Shown: positions 27,442 to 37,025 of the stretch, piece after piece | Numbering within the stretch: position 1 is the first letter of the stretch | Layout: each line of letters begins with the position of its first letter | From: JAOXRU01 sp965247735 | GTDB lineage: Bacteria; Bacteroidota; Bacteroidia; Flavobacteriales; Flavobacteriaceae | DNA: 64,000 nucleotides | Direction: 5' to 3' | Assembly: GCA_965247735.1 (NCBI GenBank) | Contig: CBDFHN010000002.1 | Location: 2,728,001-2,792,000 of the forward strand | Notes under the pieces: model-generated | The model's input: only the letters and a program-made list of their open reading frames with translations | Database searches by the model: none | Told to the model about the DNA's origin: nothing | Position numbers and translations under genes: made by a program

Positions 27442-27834
27442 TTAAACCTTCATCTCTAACAGATCCCATAGGTTTCCATATAAATCTTCAAAAACGGCTA
27501 CAGTTCCATAGTTCTCTTCTTTTGGTGGTCTTACAAAATTAATCCCATCTGCTAGCATTTTGTGATAGTCTCTCCAAAAATCGTCTGTATATAAAAACAA
27601 AAATACTCTTCCTCCTGTCTGGTTTCCTATACTTAACTTTTGCTTATCATTAGCAGCCTTAGCTAATAGCAATCCACATTCTTTAGCACCAGGTGGCATA
27701 ACTACTACCCAACGTTTTTCTTCGCTTAATTTTATATCTTTTAGTAAAGTGAAATTTAATTTTTTAGTATAAAAAGCTATTGCTGCATCATAGTCTTCAA
27801 CAACTAAGGCAATATGTGCTATGTTCTGATTCAT
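27442..27834 (-). CDS. VOC superfamily protein (glyoxalase/dioxygenase fold)
   Basis: A 130-residue protein of the vicinal oxygen chelate fold, made of two beta-alpha-beta-beta-beta units: HIALVVEDYDAAIAFYTKKL at the start, and the closing VFEDLYGNLWDLLEM with the metal-site Glu. Metal ligands appear at His7 and near the C-terminus. Members act as lyases, dioxygenases or antibiotic-binding proteins; the specific substrate is not readable. It converges on the M16 gene and diverges from lpxH. Confidence 0.85.
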   Translation of the reverse strand: MNQNIAHIALVVEDYDAAIAFYTKKLNFTLLKDIKLSEEKRWVVVMPPGAKECGLLLAKAANDKQKLSIGNQTGGRVFLFLYTDDFWRDYHKMLADGINFVRPPKEENYGTVAVFEDLYGNLWDLLEMKV

Positions 27835-27939
27835 CTTTTATGCCATTATTTCTGAAACAAAACAATATACTGCTTTTTGTTGTATGATTTCTTAAAAATC
27901 TCAATCATAAAATACTTTAACATTCCCTATATTTACGCC

Positions 27940-28692
27940 ATGAATATTCCCAAAGGAAAGAAAATATATTTCGCTTCTGACAACCACCTTGGAGCACCAA
28001 CTCCAGAAACTAGTTTTCCTAGAGAGCAAAAATTTGTCGCATGGTTAAATGAAGTAAAAGACGATGCTGCAGCCATATTTTTATTAGGTGATATGTTCGA
28101 TTTCTGGTTTGAATATACTACCGTAGTTCCAAAAGGATTTACTAGAACTATGGGGAAACTTGCAGAAATTACTGATTCTGGAATTCCTGTTTATTATTTT
28201 GTTGGAAATCATGATCTGTGGATGAATGGATATTTTGAAGAAGAACTCAATATTCCTGTTTACCATAAACCTCAAGAATTTACATTTAATAACAAAACCT
28301 TTTTTATTGGACATGGTGATGGTTTAGGACCTGGAGACAAAGGTTATAAACGCATGAAAAAGCTATTTACAAATCCAGTTGCGAAATGGTTTTTTAGATG
28401 GCTACATCCAGATATTGGAGTTAGATTGGCGCAATACCTATCGGTAAAAAACAAATTGATTTCTGGTGATGACGATGTCACTTTTTTAGGAGAAGATGAT
28501 GAATGGTTGGTTCAATATTGCAAACGGAAATTGTCTCAAAAACATCGTGATTATTTTGTATTTGGTCATCGGCATTTGCCTATGGAGATAAACCTTGGCA
28601 ATAATAGTACCTATACAAACCTTGGTGACTGGATTAATTATTATACCTATGCTGAGTTTGATGGTGAGCACTTTTCTCTAAAAAAATATTAG
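27940..28692 (+). CDS. lpxH: UDP-2,3-diacylglucosamine diphosphatase
   Basis: A 250-residue calcineurin-like phosphoesterase that hydrolyses UDP-2,3-diacylglucosamine to lipid X in lipid A synthesis. Motifs in order: SDNHLG (13-18), GDMFDFW (about 49-55), GNHDLW (near 87), GHGDGLGPGD (near 127) and GHRHLP (near 208). I chose the ATG at 27940 since the upstream 21 residues lack conservation and start at a non-ATG codon. Membrane association is by peripheral hydrophobic helices. Other lipid A genes are not nearby. Confidence 0.9.
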   Translation: MNIPKGKKIYFASDNHLGAPTPETSFPREQKFVAWLNEVKDDAAAIFLLGDMFDFWFEYTTVVPKGFTRTMGKLAEITDSGIPVYYFVGNHDLWMNGYFEEELNIPVYHKPQEFTFNNKTFFIGHGDGLGPGDKGYKRMKKLFTNPVAKWFFRWLHPDIGVRLAQYLSVKNKLISGDDDVTFLGEDDEWLVQYCKRKLSQKHRDYFVFGHRHLPMEINLGNNSTYTNLGDWINYYTYAEFDGEHFSLKKY

Positions 28693-28776
28693 TATTGTTT
28701 CTCTAAAACATATGTGCTTCCCCCTCGTAAGTTTTTTTAATTAACAACGACTGATTGTACTAAAACCTATTGCAAA

Positions 28777-29658
28777 ATGATTTTTTTTGGTAAAAAGATA
28801 AAACTAAAAAAAAGGTATATTCCAGTATATCTTATCCTTATTTTTATTCTCTTTATTAATTCATGCATGCGTTTTAGAACCTCTGATAAATCCACAAAAA
28901 CACAGTTCGACGAACATGGTGTACCTGTTAAAATTGAATATTATCAACCAAAAAATGAGAACTATACGGTTAGAACAATTAGTTCTGGAAATAAAAAAAG
29001 TACTACTGCGATACTGTTTATTCATGGTGCTCCAGGTTCCGCAGATGCTTTCTATGGGTATTTGCAAGACAGCACTTTATTGACTAAAGCTTTTCTAATA
29101 AGTTATGATCGCCCAGGTTATGGCTACTCTAATTTTGGAGAATCCGAAATATCAATAGCAAAGCAAGCTGAAGTTGTTTCTGAACTTATTGAACATTATC
29201 AACTGAAAAACGTAATCCTTGTAGGTCATTCTTTTGGTGGTCCAATAGCTGCATTAACCTCCTTACAAAACAAAAACGTAGCTAGTGTTTTATTACTAGC
29301 ACCTGCAATAGATGCCAAACATGAAAAAATAATGTGGATTGCTAATTTTGCCAAATGGAAACTTACCAAATGGATGGTTCCAACTTCTTTAGTGGTTTCC
29401 GCAGATGAAAAATTTACACATGTACAAGAACTAAAAGCGCTAAATACAAGTTGGGGAGAGATTAAAATACCTACTGTCCATATTCATGGAAAAAAAGACA
29501 ATATTGTTCCTTTCGAAAACTTATATTACTCCAAAAAAGCCTTTCCATCAGATTATTTTAAGGCAATTATATTAGAAGAGGGGAATCATTTTATTCCTTG
29601 GAAAAATAAAGATATTGTACTGCAAGAGCTTTTAAAACTTCTAAAAACACAGCAATAA
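28777..29658 (+). CDS. Alpha/beta hydrolase with lipoprotein-like N-terminus
   Basis: A 293-residue hydrolase. A basic N-terminus and hydrophobic helix (about 14-29) end at FINSC, a plausible lipobox, so it may be anchored in the envelope. The catalytic Ser is in GHSFGG (about 149), the oxyanion-hole motif is FIHGAPGSAD (about 85), the acidic residue is in GKKDNIVP (about 238) and the His is in GNHFIPW (about 269). Substrate unknown. It follows lpxH by 84 bases and could share its transcript. Confidence 0.82.
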   Translation: MIFFGKKIKLKKRYIPVYLILIFILFINSCMRFRTSDKSTKTQFDEHGVPVKIEYYQPKNENYTVRTISSGNKKSTTAILFIHGAPGSADAFYGYLQDSTLLTKAFLISYDRPGYGYSNFGESEISIAKQAEVVSELIEHYQLKNVILVGHSFGGPIAALTSLQNKNVASVLLLAPAIDAKHEKIMWIANFAKWKLTKWMVPTSLVVSADEKFTHVQELKALNTSWGEIKIPTVHIHGKKDNIVPFENLYYSKKAFPSDYFKAIILEEGNHFIPWKNKDIVLQELLKLLKTQQ

Positions 29659-29695
29659 AAACACCAACAATTATTTAGGAAGTATCATTTTAATT

Positions 29696-30046
29696 TTACA
29701 ACAACGCCTTTATTTCGGCATCAAACTTAGCATAAAACAACGTACCAGTAACCAATTCGTCCAAAAGAGTTAATTCGTTATAACTAATTGCTAGATTTAC
29801 CATTGTACTTGGTGTTTGCAATAAATGTGCTTTGCAATCTTTATTTGCCTCACAACTTTCACATAACTCTTGATTTAAACTATCCTGAATTAATTCCCGA
29901 AACAGGCCAATCTCATCTATACTCAAATGAAATCCCATTTCTCTAAATACCAATTGTATTTTTTGGCAATTCTTTGCTCTTAAACTTGGTTTCCACCTAA
30001 ATGCAACCCCAAAACTATTGTGGTAAATTTTTATAATGTCACTCAT
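29696..30046 (-). CDS. Small conserved protein with Cys cluster, unknown function
   Basis: A 116-residue soluble protein. The ATG at 30046 is chosen over an open extension of seven codons. The only striking motif is a Cys cluster, CESCEANKDC, near residue 70, with one more Cys in AKNCQK near 25, which could bind a metal. A helical pattern covers the rest. I do not recognise the family. It lies 54 bases downstream of recJ on the same strand and may be co-transcribed. Confidence 0.6.
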   Translation of the reverse strand: MSDIIKIYHNSFGVAFRWKPSLRAKNCQKIQLVFREMGFHLSIDEIGLFRELIQDSLNQELCESCEANKDCKAHLLQTPSTMVNLAISYNELTLLDELVTGTLFYAKFDAEIKALL

Positions 30047-30100
30047 TTTATATAAACATATATTCAAATATACATTTATTTAAAACAATTCTAAATAATA

Positions 30101-31783
30101 TTATTTTAAATCTTTAAGCATCAATTGTAAAGTAACGTTGCCATTCCATTCGTTTTCATCCAAACCATATATCACATCAACGGTATTATCTTTAAGCAAG
30201 GCCAATTTATCTCCTAAACCAAAACCTATAGCGGATATAGTCTGATTTCCTTTCTTTAAAGCACATTTTAAATGTTTTTCTTCTTGCCCAACTCCTTTTG
30301 CATAGCCCGTATCTTTCAATCCTTTTGTTAAAAAGGCTGGTGTCATATTATCTGGGCCAAAAGGTGCAAATTGCTTTAAAATCCTATAAAAACGTGGTGT
30401 AATATTGGTGAAATCCAGTTCGGTATCGATGGTAATTTCTTCCACCAACAATCTTTTATCAATAGTGCTAGCAACTACCTCTTCAAATTTGGCTTTAAAC
30501 AAGGGATAATGTTCTTCTGAAAGTGTTAATCCAGCAGCGTATTTATGACCTCCAAACTGCTCAATATATTCTGAGCAAGCAGCTAATGCTTCGTACACAT
30601 CAAAACCCTTTACGGATCTGGCTGACGCAGCCAATTTATCGCCACTTTTGGTAAATACCAATGTTGGTCTGTAGTAATTTTCTATCAACCTAGAGGCTAC
30701 AATACCAATTACTCCTTTATGCCAGTTGGCATCATAAACAACAGTAGTAAAACGTTCTTGCTCTCCTAATTCTTCTATTTGAGCCAAGGCTTCTACGGTA
30801 ATTTCTTGGTCTTTTTCTCTTCTAGCGATATTAAACTCATTAATTTCTTCTGCAAATACCTGTGCTTTTTCATAATCTGTTTCTGTAAGCAGATTTACCG
30901 CATAGGCACCATGTTTCATCCTTCCAGCTGCATTAATTCTTGGTGCTATTCCAAAAACAACATCAGTAATAGAAAGCTCCTTTCTCTTTTTTTGATCTAT
31001 CATTGCCTTCATTCCTGCTCTAGGAAATGTATTTATCACTTTTAAACCATGATAAGCTAAGATTCTATTTTCTCCAGTAATCGGAACAATATCTGCTCCA
31101 ATTGCTGTGGCGACCAAATCCAAATATGGAATATGATCTTCAATAGTTTCGCCATTTCTAGATCCTAAAGCTTGTATTAGTTTAAACCCAACTCCACAAC
31201 CACATAGTTCGTCATAAGGATAACTGCAATCGTCGCGTTTGGCATCTAATATTGCTATAGCTTTTGGAAGCTCAGCTCCTGGCCTGTGATGATCACAAAT
31301 TATAAAATCTATACCTTTATCAGTAGCATATGCTACTTTATCAATTGCTTTAATGCCACAGTCTAGACTAATTATTAATGAAAAATCGTTGTCATCTGCA
31401 AAATCAATTCCTTTAAAAGAAACGCCATATCCTTCTGCATACCGATCAGGGATATAAGAGGCAACATTTGGATACCTAGTTAACAGATAGGAAGAAACTA
31501 AGGCCACGGATGTAGTACCATCTACATCATAATCTCCATAAACTAAAATATTCTCCTCATTTGCAATAGCTAATTCTATTCTGGCTACTGCTAAATCCAT
31601 ATCTTTAAGTAAAAAAGGATCGTGAAGATCATCTAGCGAAGGTCTAAAAAAATGTTTTGCTGCATCAAAATCATCTATGCCCCGCTGCACTAATAAAGAG
31701 GCCAAAATTTCATCAATATTTAATTGCTTCGCTAAGGAAGCTACTTGCTCTTTATCTTGTTTTGGCTTTAGCGTCCATCGCAT
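30101..31783 (-). CDS. recJ: Single-stranded-DNA-specific exonuclease RecJ
   Basis: A 560-residue 5'-3' exonuclease of the DHH phosphoesterase family, used in RecF-type recombination and mismatch repair. Motifs: DYDVDGTTSVAL (about 83-94), the DCGI loop (near 138), CDHHRPGAELP (near 160) and, in the DHHA1 domain, GGHKYAAGLTL (near 405). An OB-fold C-terminus completes it. Length fits the family. It heads a short minus-strand group with the Cys-cluster protein. Confidence 0.93.
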   Translation of the reverse strand: MRWTLKPKQDKEQVASLAKQLNIDEILASLLVQRGIDDFDAAKHFFRPSLDDLHDPFLLKDMDLAVARIELAIANEENILVYGDYDVDGTTSVALVSSYLLTRYPNVASYIPDRYAEGYGVSFKGIDFADDNDFSLIISLDCGIKAIDKVAYATDKGIDFIICDHHRPGAELPKAIAILDAKRDDCSYPYDELCGCGVGFKLIQALGSRNGETIEDHIPYLDLVATAIGADIVPITGENRILAYHGLKVINTFPRAGMKAMIDQKKRKELSITDVVFGIAPRINAAGRMKHGAYAVNLLTETDYEKAQVFAEEINEFNIARREKDQEITVEALAQIEELGEQERFTTVVYDANWHKGVIGIVASRLIENYYRPTLVFTKSGDKLAASARSVKGFDVYEALAACSEYIEQFGGHKYAAGLTLSEEHYPLFKAKFEEVVASTIDKRLLVEEITIDTELDFTNITPRFYRILKQFAPFGPDNMTPAFLTKGLKDTGYAKGVGQEEKHLKCALKKGNQTISAIGFGLGDKLALLKDNTVDVIYGLDENEWNGNVTLQLMLKDLK

Positions 31784-31883
31784 ATTTTATGTTTTAATCT
31801 CTGGCTAAAAACTGAATTCGCACTAAGATAATTATTATGAGTTTGCATTTTGATGTGGAGAAAAAGAGCTTAAAAAACTAATA

Positions 31884-32507
31884 TTAATTTCTTCTTACCA
31901 TAGACAACATCAGTCCACTAAAAATTAGCAAACTTCCTACTATTCTATTTTGCATATGGACTTTTTTCTTATCAGCTAGATACTTTTTTAGTCGAGAAGC
32001 AAATCTAACATAAGTAAGTAGTGAAAGTCCATCCAGAATTAAAAAAGTAATTCCTAGAATAAATACTTGTGGTAGAAATGCCATTTTTTCATCAATAAAT
32101 AATGGAAACAATGCTGCAAAAAACACTATTGCTTTTGGATTTGCGGCAGACATAAAAAAACCCTCACTGTATAATTTGAAAAAGCTTTTATTCTTTTTAT
32201 TACCTCCAAAAGTAGCTGTAGTAGGCTTCGCTATTATTTGCTTAATTCCCATATAAATTAGATATCCAACACCCAACCATTTTATCAAACCAAAAATTTC
32301 TCCAGAAGAAATAACAATTGACGCCAAACCTAAAGAGGACAATATAATTTGCAAGGTATTTGCAGACAAATCTCCAAGAATAGTGCCTACTGCCTTTTTA
32401 GAACCATGATCCATACTATTAGCTGAAGCCAATAATACGCTAGGCCCAGGAGTTAAGGTAATAATCAGAACGGTACCTACAAACGATAACCAAAGTGTAC
32501 TATCCAT
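31884..32507 (-). CDS. LysE family amino-acid exporter
   Basis: A 207-residue inner-membrane protein with about six helices. The family signature is TLTPGPSVLLASANSMDHG near residues 18-36, followed by the usual conserved helices (GVGYLIYMG near 78, FFMSAANPKAIVFFAALFP near 115-133). LysE/RhtB exporters pump out amino acids or homoserine lactones; the substrate is not shown. It stands alone with a 338-base AT-rich spacer upstream. Confidence 0.88.
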   Translation of the reverse strand: MDSTLWLSFVGTVLIITLTPGPSVLLASANSMDHGSKKAVGTILGDLSANTLQIILSSLGLASIVISSGEIFGLIKWLGVGYLIYMGIKQIIAKPTTATFGGNKKNKSFFKLYSEGFFMSAANPKAIVFFAALFPLFIDEKMAFLPQVFILGITFLILDGLSLLTYVRFASRLKKYLADKKKVHMQNRIVGSLLIFSGLMLSMVRRN

Positions 32508-32845
32508 AAGAATTTAGTTTTAAAAATTAATCTATTTCTATATTTTACATTAATAGCATCCTAAATAAAGAATCCTTTTCATTTTTTTATTCAAACTAGT
32601 TATTACATAAATAAGAATAATCAGTTCGCTTCGCTCAGGTCATTGAAAAAAAAACGAAATCGACAAAGGAGATTCACAAATACCTCTAAGACAATAACAA
32701 ATAATGCGCTAAACAAAAAAATCTAGATATGACATAAAAACTATAGCATTCTAAAAGAAACCCACTATCCTTACATTGCCGTTTAAGTTCCAATAAAAGA
32801 AATTTAAATAGTTTACAAAAACGTTTAGGACGGAATTGATTTTAT
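32508..32845. other. Intergenic region upstream of the LysE exporter
   Basis: An AT-rich 338-base spacer. Around 32623-32645 it contains TTCGCTTCGCTC, a word also seen in the repeats at 35.6-36.0 kb. No gene or clear regulatory site was found. Confidence 0.4.
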
Positions 32846-33277
32846 TTACGAATGATGAAAAATAGTTTTAATATCTAATGTTGCAAACTTTCTAAACATC
32901 TCCATAACACCACAATATTTTTCTACAGACAAATCAACAGCTCTTTGCAATTTTTTTTCATCTAGATTGCTTCCATGAAAATGATATTCAATTGCTACCT
33001 TATCATAATACTTTGGGTGCTCTTCTGTTAAATCGGCAATGGTTTCAATTTTAAACTCCGCTACCTCAAGCTTCATTTTTTTTATAAGCGCCGCTACATC
33101 TAATCCTGAACAGCCAGCTAAGCCAGCAAGCATCAATGCTTTTGGTCTATATCCTTCTCCTGTACCACCATCTTCTGGTGCAATATCTATGGTAAGATTA
33201 TTTCCTGAAGGATTGGTACTTTCAAACTTCATGTTTCCTAACCACTTAGTTGTAATATTATTGGTCATATAATTCAT
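32846..33277 (-). CDS. OsmC family protein
   Basis: A 143-residue protein of the OsmC/Ohr fold, thiol peroxidases that reduce organic hydroperoxides or related detoxification proteins. The conserved Cys sits in LAGCSGLDVAALIKK (about residue 60) and a second in EKYCGVME (about 120), with an upstream acidic GGTGEGYRPKALM segment. The ATG at 33277 is chosen, with 33268 as an alternative; the longer frame begins at a GTG after a nine-base A-run. It is divergent from a carboxymuconolactone decarboxylase-like gene 49 bases away, fitting a shared oxidative-stress theme. Confidence 0.85.
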   Translation of the reverse strand: MNYMTNNITTKWLGNMKFESTNPSGNNLTIDIAPEDGGTGEGYRPKALMLAGLAGCSGLDVAALIKKMKLEVAEFKIETIADLTEEHPKYYDKVAIEYHFHGSNLDEKKLQRAVDLSVEKYCGVMEMFRKFATLDIKTIFHHS

Positions 33278-33326
33278 TTTTTTTTTGTTACTTGACGCCA
33301 CTAAATTAATAAAACAAAATCTAACT

Positions 33327-33917
33327 ATGCCATTAGTATCTCCTTTAAGTCCCGATTACAGTCCAGAAACAAAAGAATTAGCAGCATTTTTTAATGAAAC
33401 CCTTGGTTTTTGCCCTAATTCTGTGCTAACCATGCAACATAGGCCTGCAATTTCAAAAGCCTTTATTAACCTTAATAAAGCAGTAATGGCAAATGAAGGT
33501 AAAGTAACTTCTGCCTTAAAAAGAATGATTGCTTGGGTGTCTAGTAATGCTACTGGATGTCGTTATTGTCAAGCACATGCCATTAGAGCTGCAGAACGTT
33601 ATGGTGCAGAACAAGAACAATTAGATAATATTTGGGAATATAAAACCCATCCTGCTTTTTCTGAAGCCGAGCGTGTAGCTCTGGATTTTTCTCTTGCCGC
33701 TTCTATGATTCCAAATGCCGTTGATGAAGAAATCAATAAACGTTTGCATGAACATTGGGATGAAGGAGAAATTGTAGAAATGTTAGGCGTAATTTCTCTT
33801 TTTGGCTATTTAAACAGATGGAACGACTCTATGGGAACTACTATTGAAGATGATGCTGTAGAAAGCGGAAAGCAATATCTAGGTAAACATGGTTGGGAAA
33901 AAGGAAAACATATTTAA
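33327..33917 (+). CDS. Carboxymuconolactone decarboxylase-like (AhpD-type) protein
   Basis: A 196-residue all-helical protein with the CxxC...H active motif, TGCRYCQAHAIRAAERYG (about 84-100), typical of the peroxidase-related branch. AhpD-like proteins use the CxxC pair to reduce alkylhydroperoxidase; this branch's substrate is unknown. The ATG at 33327 is chosen over the open extension that starts at TTG. Divergent from an OsmC gene, so both may respond to peroxide stress. Confidence 0.85.
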   Translation: MPLVSPLSPDYSPETKELAAFFNETLGFCPNSVLTMQHRPAISKAFINLNKAVMANEGKVTSALKRMIAWVSSNATGCRYCQAHAIRAAERYGAEQEQLDNIWEYKTHPAFSEAERVALDFSLAASMIPNAVDEEINKRLHEHWDEGEIVEMLGVISLFGYLNRWNDSMGTTIEDDAVESGKQYLGKHGWEKGKHI

Positions 33918-34050
33918 AAGAGTAAAGAACGCTGTGCTTTTAGACAAAAAACAAAGACAAGTATGAAATATTATATAAATTTCATGCTCAGATATCCCAT
34001 ATTATTACGGACAATAAACAAATGATACTAACTCTTAATTGATACTAACG

Positions 34051-35571
34051 ATGCCTATAAAGTCTTTTACATTTTTCGCTGTTATTCTCTTTTTCTGTGG
34101 TCAATCTTTTGCCCAAAAACTTAATCAGAAGCAACTTGATGATCTTTCTAAAAAGCATGTGTTAAGTTCTTTTTCAATGCTAAAGGATATTTTAAGTATT
34201 CCAAACGATGCTTTTTATCCAATAGATATTGAAAAGAATGTACGTTGGTGTGAGCAGGCATTTGAAAAAAGAGATTTTACAACCACGAGAATTGAAACGG
34301 AAACGGTACCCTTATTATTAGCAGAGCGTAAGGTAAAAAATGCAAAAAAAACGGTACTTATTTACCTTCAAGTAGATGGGCAACCAGTTGATACCACAAG
34401 ATGGCATCAAAAAAACCCTTATCAACCAGTATTAAAAAAACAAACTAGTACTGGAGATTGGGAAGAAATGCCATGGGATCTAATAGAGAATTACGATGAT
34501 GATTGGAGGGTATTTGCAAGATCAACCTCTGATGCAAAAGGACCAATAGCAATGTTTCTTACCGCTCTTGATGCTATTGCCGAAAAAAAAATAGCACCAA
34601 ATTTTAATATCAAAGTTATTATGGATTTTGAGGAAGAATTAGGTTCGCCTCGTCTTCCGAATGCTGTAAAAGAAAATAATGCATTGCTAAAATCAGACAT
34701 GCTAATAATTTTTGATGGCCCAAGACATATTTCCAACAAACCCACATTAACATTTGGCGCTAGAGGCATTGCTACCATTACACTTACGACTTATGGTCCA
34801 ATTGCGCCACAACATAGTGGACATTATGGTAATTATGCGCCAAATCCTGCCCTTGGCCTATCTAAGTTACTCGCAGGGATGAAAGATGACGAAGGAAGAG
34901 TAAGCATTCCTGGTTTTTATGATGGAATTTCCATTGATGCTACCACCGAAAAGATCCTAAGAGCAGTTCCAGATAATGAAAATCAGATTCTTGATAGACT
35001 TCAAATACATAGTAGTGATAAAGTAGGTAATTACTACCAAGAAGCCATGCAATATCCTTCTTTAAATATCCGAGGAATGCAATCTGGTTGGATTGATAAG
35101 CAAGTACGAACAATTATTCCTGCTTGGGCTAGAGCAGAAATAGATATCAGGTTGGTTTTAGAATCAAACCCTGAACGATTGATTGGTTTGGTAAAAAAAC
35201 ATATCGAAGATCAGGGTTATTTTCTAACCGATACAATTCCTAGTAAACAAGAACGGATGAGCAATAAAAAAGTAGCAACTTTTAACCATGAAATTTCATA
35301 CCAATCTTTTAGAACAGATTTTGACTCTGAACCTGGTATTTGGTTGCAAAAAGCGATGAAAACGGCTTTTGGTTCTAATCTTATTCTCATAAGGATGACA
35401 GGCGGTTCTATTCCTATTTCTCCATTTGTAAGTGAACTTAACATTCCTGCAGTTATTGTTCCAACAGTCAACAGAGATAATAACCAACATAGCCCAAACG
35501 AAAACATTAGACTAGGAAACTATAGAGAAGGTGTTAAAACAATGATTGCCATTTTAGTGGAAAAATTATAG
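34051..35571 (+). CDS. M20 family metallopeptidase, exported
   Basis: A 506-residue peptidase with a signal peptide (1-22, ending SFAQ). The two-zinc site residues seen are Asp in the YLQVDGQPVD motif (about 112), Asp in TSDAKGP (about 160), the Glu pair in DFEEELGSP (about 197), Asp in IFDGPRH (about 227) and His near the end in HSPNEN (about 480). The first His of the usual GHxDVQP motif is replaced by Gln here, which removes one zinc ligand unless this subfamily naturally uses Gln. A dimerisation domain lies between 240 and 380. It probably cleaves dipeptides in the periplasm. Confidence 0.83.
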   Translation: MPIKSFTFFAVILFFCGQSFAQKLNQKQLDDLSKKHVLSSFSMLKDILSIPNDAFYPIDIEKNVRWCEQAFEKRDFTTTRIETETVPLLLAERKVKNAKKTVLIYLQVDGQPVDTTRWHQKNPYQPVLKKQTSTGDWEEMPWDLIENYDDDWRVFARSTSDAKGPIAMFLTALDAIAEKKIAPNFNIKVIMDFEEELGSPRLPNAVKENNALLKSDMLIIFDGPRHISNKPTLTFGARGIATITLTTYGPIAPQHSGHYGNYAPNPALGLSKLLAGMKDDEGRVSIPGFYDGISIDATTEKILRAVPDNENQILDRLQIHSSDKVGNYYQEAMQYPSLNIRGMQSGWIDKQVRTIIPAWARAEIDIRLVLESNPERLIGLVKKHIEDQGYFLTDTIPSKQERMSNKKVATFNHEISYQSFRTDFDSEPGIWLQKAMKTAFGSNLILIRMTGGSIPISPFVSELNIPAVIVPTVNRDNNQHSPNENIRLGNYREGVKTMIAILVEKL

Positions 35572-35576
35572 TTGAC

Positions 35577-36062
35577 GTTAAAAAAGAATAAAGATCGCTT
35601 CGCTTCTAGAATAAAGAGAAAAGACGAATCAGAACAATTTGTAATTTGACGCTAAACATTCAACATTAATACTGATAACTTGGACTCCTAAGACCGCTTC
35701 GCTTCTGGAATAAAGAGAAAAGATAGGATCAGGACAGGATGTAAATTTGACGCTAAACATTCAATGTTTGTGCTGGTAGCTTTGACTTCTAAAAAAGATT
35801 AAAGATCGCTTTGCTCATAGAATATAGAGAAAATACAGGATCTCGATAGGATGTAAATTAGATGCTAATCATTCAATATTTGTGCTGATAACTTGGCTCC
35901 TTAAAAAAGAATAAAGATGGCTAGAAGAGACAAGTTGATAGCATCTCTACAGTTAACCGAATAAACAGTTTAACGATTCAACAATAAGGAAGAAGAAAGA
36001 TCGCTTCGCTTCTGGAATAAAGAGAAAAGACGAATTAGGACATCACATAAATATACGCTAAG
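35577..36062. repeat. Degenerate direct-repeat array, about 100-112-base units
   Basis: A core like AGATCGCTTCGCTTCTRGAA plus TAAAGAGAAAAGA recurs at 35592, 35691, 35803 and 35998, with a partial copy near 35914. After each of the first three comes a second shared block, GTAAATTTGACGCTAAACATTC, then TACTGATAACTTGGACTCCT-like sequence. Spacings are 99, 112 and about 111 plus 84 bases. Copies differ at many sites and hold no long open frame. It fills the 532-base gap between the M20 and rsmI genes. Confidence 0.75.
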
Positions 36063-36103
36063 TATTAGCAGATCTATTTCTTAAATTTTGATCTTTTAAA
36101 AAG

Positions 36104-36808
36104 TTATGCTCTTCTTTCTTTTTTTTGCTTCTTAACTTCTTTTTTCCCTTCCACCACCACTACTATTTCGCCTTTTGGGGCTTTGCCTTCAAAATGAGCA
36201 AGCACTTCGATTGTTGTTCCTCTTATCGTTTCTTCAAATAATTTTGATAATTCTCTAGAAACAGAAACTTGGCGTTCTTCACCAAAATATTCCACAAAAC
36301 TACCTAATGTTTTTACCAACTTATGTGGAGATTCGTAAAGGATAATAGTTCGCGTTTCTTCTGCTAGTATTTTTAATCGGGTTTGTCTTCCTTTTTTGGG
36401 GGGTAAAAAACCTTCAAAAACAAACTTGTCGTTTGGTAATCCGCTATTCACTAATGCTGGCACAAAAGCAGTTGCTCCAGGTAAACATTCTACCGGAATA
36501 TTTGCCAATACACATGCTCTTGTTAATAAAAATCCTGGATCTGAAATCGCAGGCGTGCCTGCATCTGAGATTAACGCAATAGTTTCTCCTGCTTGAATTT
36601 GTGCGACTAATCTATCCACCATTTGATGCTCGTTGTGCATATGGTGGCTATACATCTGCGTATTAATCTCAAAATGTTTTAACAGTTTTCCGCTGGTGCG
36701 GGTATCTTCAGCAAGAATTAGATCTACTTCTTTTAGAATTCTAATGGCTCTAAAAGTCATGTCTTCTAAATTCCCAATAGGTGTGGGAACCAAATACAAT
36801 TTGCTCAT
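36104..36808 (-). CDS. rsmI: 16S rRNA 2'-O-ribose C1402 methyltransferase
   Basis: A 234-residue tetrapyrrole-methylase-fold enzyme that methylates the 2'-OH of C1402 in 16S rRNA. Visible motifs: LYLVPTPIGNLEDMTFRAI at the start, LAEDTRTSGKLLKHF, LISDAGTPAISDPG (about 79-92) and the LPGATAFVPALVNSGL block. The C-terminus is short and Lys-rich. Length is normal. It stands alone on the minus strand. Confidence 0.93.
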   Translation of the reverse strand: MSKLYLVPTPIGNLEDMTFRAIRILKEVDLILAEDTRTSGKLLKHFEINTQMYSHHMHNEHQMVDRLVAQIQAGETIALISDAGTPAISDPGFLLTRACVLANIPVECLPGATAFVPALVNSGLPNDKFVFEGFLPPKKGRQTRLKILAEETRTIILYESPHKLVKTLGSFVEYFGEERQVSVSRELSKLFEETIRGTTIEVLAHFEGKAPKGEIVVVVEGKKEVKKQKKERRA

Positions 36809-36834
36809 GTCTATTTTTATTGCTGATTTTGGTG

Positions 36835-36842
36835 CAAAACTA
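36835..36842 (-). promoter_or_regulatory. Possible -7 box for rsmI
   Basis: The plus strand CAAAACTA is TAGTTTTG on the minus strand, an exact TAnnTTTG match 26 bases before the rsmI ATG. No clear -33 element was found. Confidence 0.35.
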
Positions 36843-37025
36843 CCTCTTTAATGTGGAACTCCTTACTTCGTATATTAAGAATTGTAAATGATAATCAAAA
36901 ACCATTACGAAATCAAAAACAACAGGTTTTGTTTGACTATTTCACTTCAAAAACGGAATTGCCTTCGCAATACTATTTTCTAGTAACCCCTCCTTAACTC
37001 ATTCCTTTTTTTAACTTCGCCTTAT

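Noticed and set aside
35577..36062. CRISPR-like array
   Set aside because: Repeat units are long, diverged and unevenly spaced, with no constant short repeat and unique spacers, and no cas genes nearby.
36888..36983. A 31-residue plus-strand frame between rsmI and the acidic protein gene
   Set aside because: It has no recognisable motif, RBS or promoter, and short frames of this size arise by chance in AT-rich DNA.
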